A DNA stretch of 64,000 nucleotides. It comes from Xestospongia bergquistia. Its lineage: Eukaryota > Porifera > Demospongiae > Haplosclerida > Petrosiidae. This document shows positions 63,201 to 64,000 of this stretch, piece after piece. Made by a program: the position numbers and the translations under genes. Each line of letters begins with the position of its first letter. The stretch's first letter is position 1. Location: positions 5,555,501 through 5,619,500 of the forward strand of contig OZ014414.1 in NCBI GenBank assembly GCA_963965975.1, read 5' to 3'. The notes under the pieces were generated by a model that was not told the origin of the DNA, made no database searches, and worked only from the letters and a program-made list of their open reading frames with translations.

Positions 63201-63744
63201 ATAATTCATTTCTATTGTAAAATTGACATAATTATTTTTTACAATCATTATAATTAACTTAACAATGGTTTTAACTTGTAAATTAATTTAATTACAGAGA
63301 TCCAGCTGATACATCAAATTAAGAGAGGCAAACATCACTGATGATAAACATTGTATAGATATTGTGTAAGTTTTAGTTGAGAGACCATCATCAGCAGTGA
63401 CAACAACCTCATCACAGATGTAGTACCTTCAGTTAACTAAACTGTCTTACTTCTAGCATCTCCCTAGAATTAGTAAGACTTGAAAAGTCTAGCTAGAAAC
63501 AATTTACACCTACTTTAATTGTATAAGAAGCACCACTATCACTGGTTAGAGGTGTTAACTTGACTTCACCTTAAACAGTGACACTTCATTCTGTTACTGT
63601 GCAACTGGAACTTTGGGACTAGTCACCCTGGAGCTACTTTAACCTCTTTAGATCTGTATTGTCCATTGTTTGTGTAATGTTATTACTATGGTAACTTAAT
63701 AAAGTCTAACGTATATGTAAATAATTAGCAAAAATAGTAATTAA
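63201..63744. other. Intergenic or intronic stretch
   Basis: A minus-strand segment near 63590-63500 has an exon-like reading (GEVKLTPLTSDSGASYTIKV) interrupted by a stop; no family was recognised. Nothing else was seen. Confidence 0.3.
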
Positions 63745-64000
63745 TTATTTTAAATGAATATGAATATGAGTTTGGAGACGACCATTCTGACTAAATCTTT
63801 TTCCGCAGTACTTACATTGGTAAGGTTTATCACCAGTGTGGCTACGAAGATGTTTTTTAAGATTACCATTCTGACTAAATCTTTTTTCGCAGTACTGACA
63901 TTGGTAAGGTTTATCACCAGTGTGTATACGGACATGAGTTTGGAGATTACTGCTTTGATTAAATTTTTTTCCGCAGTACTTACATTGGTAAGGTTTATCA
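63745..64000 (-). CDS. C2H2 zinc-finger gene, 3' end (leaves window)
   Basis: Three tandem C2H2 fingers in one frame: [40 protein letters not shown] and [20 protein letters not shown], each joined by H-TGDKPYQC linkers. The stop TAA lies at the complement of 63747-63745. Contact residues (-1, 2, 3, 6) read Q-S-N-T, Q-G-N-K and Q-G-R-T. Finger framework and linker (TGDKPYQC, not the usual TGEKPY-x-C) are the same as in the PRDM9-like gene's array, so the two genes are probably paralogues or have exchanged arrays. The N-terminal part lies beyond 64000. Confidence 0.85.
   Translation of the reverse strand, partial: DKPYQCKYCGKKFNQSSNLQTHVRIHTGDKPYQCQYCEKRFSQNGNLKKHLRSHTGDKPYQCKYCGKRFSQNGRLQTHIHIHLK

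Overview
The window looks like nuclear DNA of a demosponge, with Amphimedon queenslandica or a close relative the best guess. It is AT-rich, with many spliceosomal introns of only 45-60 bases. It carries death-fold plus leucine-rich-repeat (LRR) proteins, a ZU5/death-domain fragment, a fibrinogen-like secreted protein and a sponge-style single-pass receptor, and is full of decayed DNA transposons and retroelements. The assignment rests on recalled protein similarity and gene style; no search was run.

Left third (1-28 kb). A partial fibrinogen-like gene (minus strand) is followed by two paralogous immune-type genes on the plus strand. Copy A (2.4-5.4 kb) is a decaying pseudogene. Copy B (12.4-19.4 kb) is nearly whole, with ten exons and about 1015 residues: death domain, two CARD-like modules, a sponge-type helical/beta module, coiled coils, and an NLR-type LRR block, but no NACHT ATPase. 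Two further LRR remnants (24.8 and 26.6-27.2 kb, minus strand) lie in a direct segmental repeat. A LINE endonuclease fragment, a hAT transposon, a THAP-domain relic, a retroelement tail, a clear 399-bp terminal-inverted-repeat element and a stranded WD40 exon fill the gaps.

Middle (28-47 kb). This is a transposon cemetery: piggyBac pieces (one with intact target site, terminal motif and introns), a broken Ty3/Gypsy relic abutting that piggyBac, and a hAT tail. Between them lie host fragments: two ZU5-like blocks with a death-domain end, one exon of 2-oxoglutarate dehydrogenase, a single-pass receptor gene (40.4-44.4 kb), a HECT-ligase fragment and an integrase-like fragment.

Right third (48-64 kb). 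Twenty exons of the C-terminal part of the giant ubiquitin ligase MYCBP2 (PAM/Highwire/RPM-1) run from 48.0 to 57.0 kb. They carry several stop codons and frameshifts and end before the catalytic tandem-cysteine domain; a reverse-transcriptase fragment follows. On the minus strand at 60.8-62.7 kb is a PRDM9-like gene with a KRAB-like start, an acidic SSXRD-like motif, a zinc knuckle, a PR/SET domain and a short C2H2 array. Just upstream is the C-terminus of an NSRP1-like splicing regulator, then the end of a second C2H2 gene leaving the window.

The most notable points are the PRDM9-like architecture, the NACHT-less death/CARD/coiled-coil/LRR family, and the recurring lesions in otherwise highly conserved host genes. 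Those lesions point to pseudogenes, methylation-driven decay or sequence error, which the sequence alone cannot separate.
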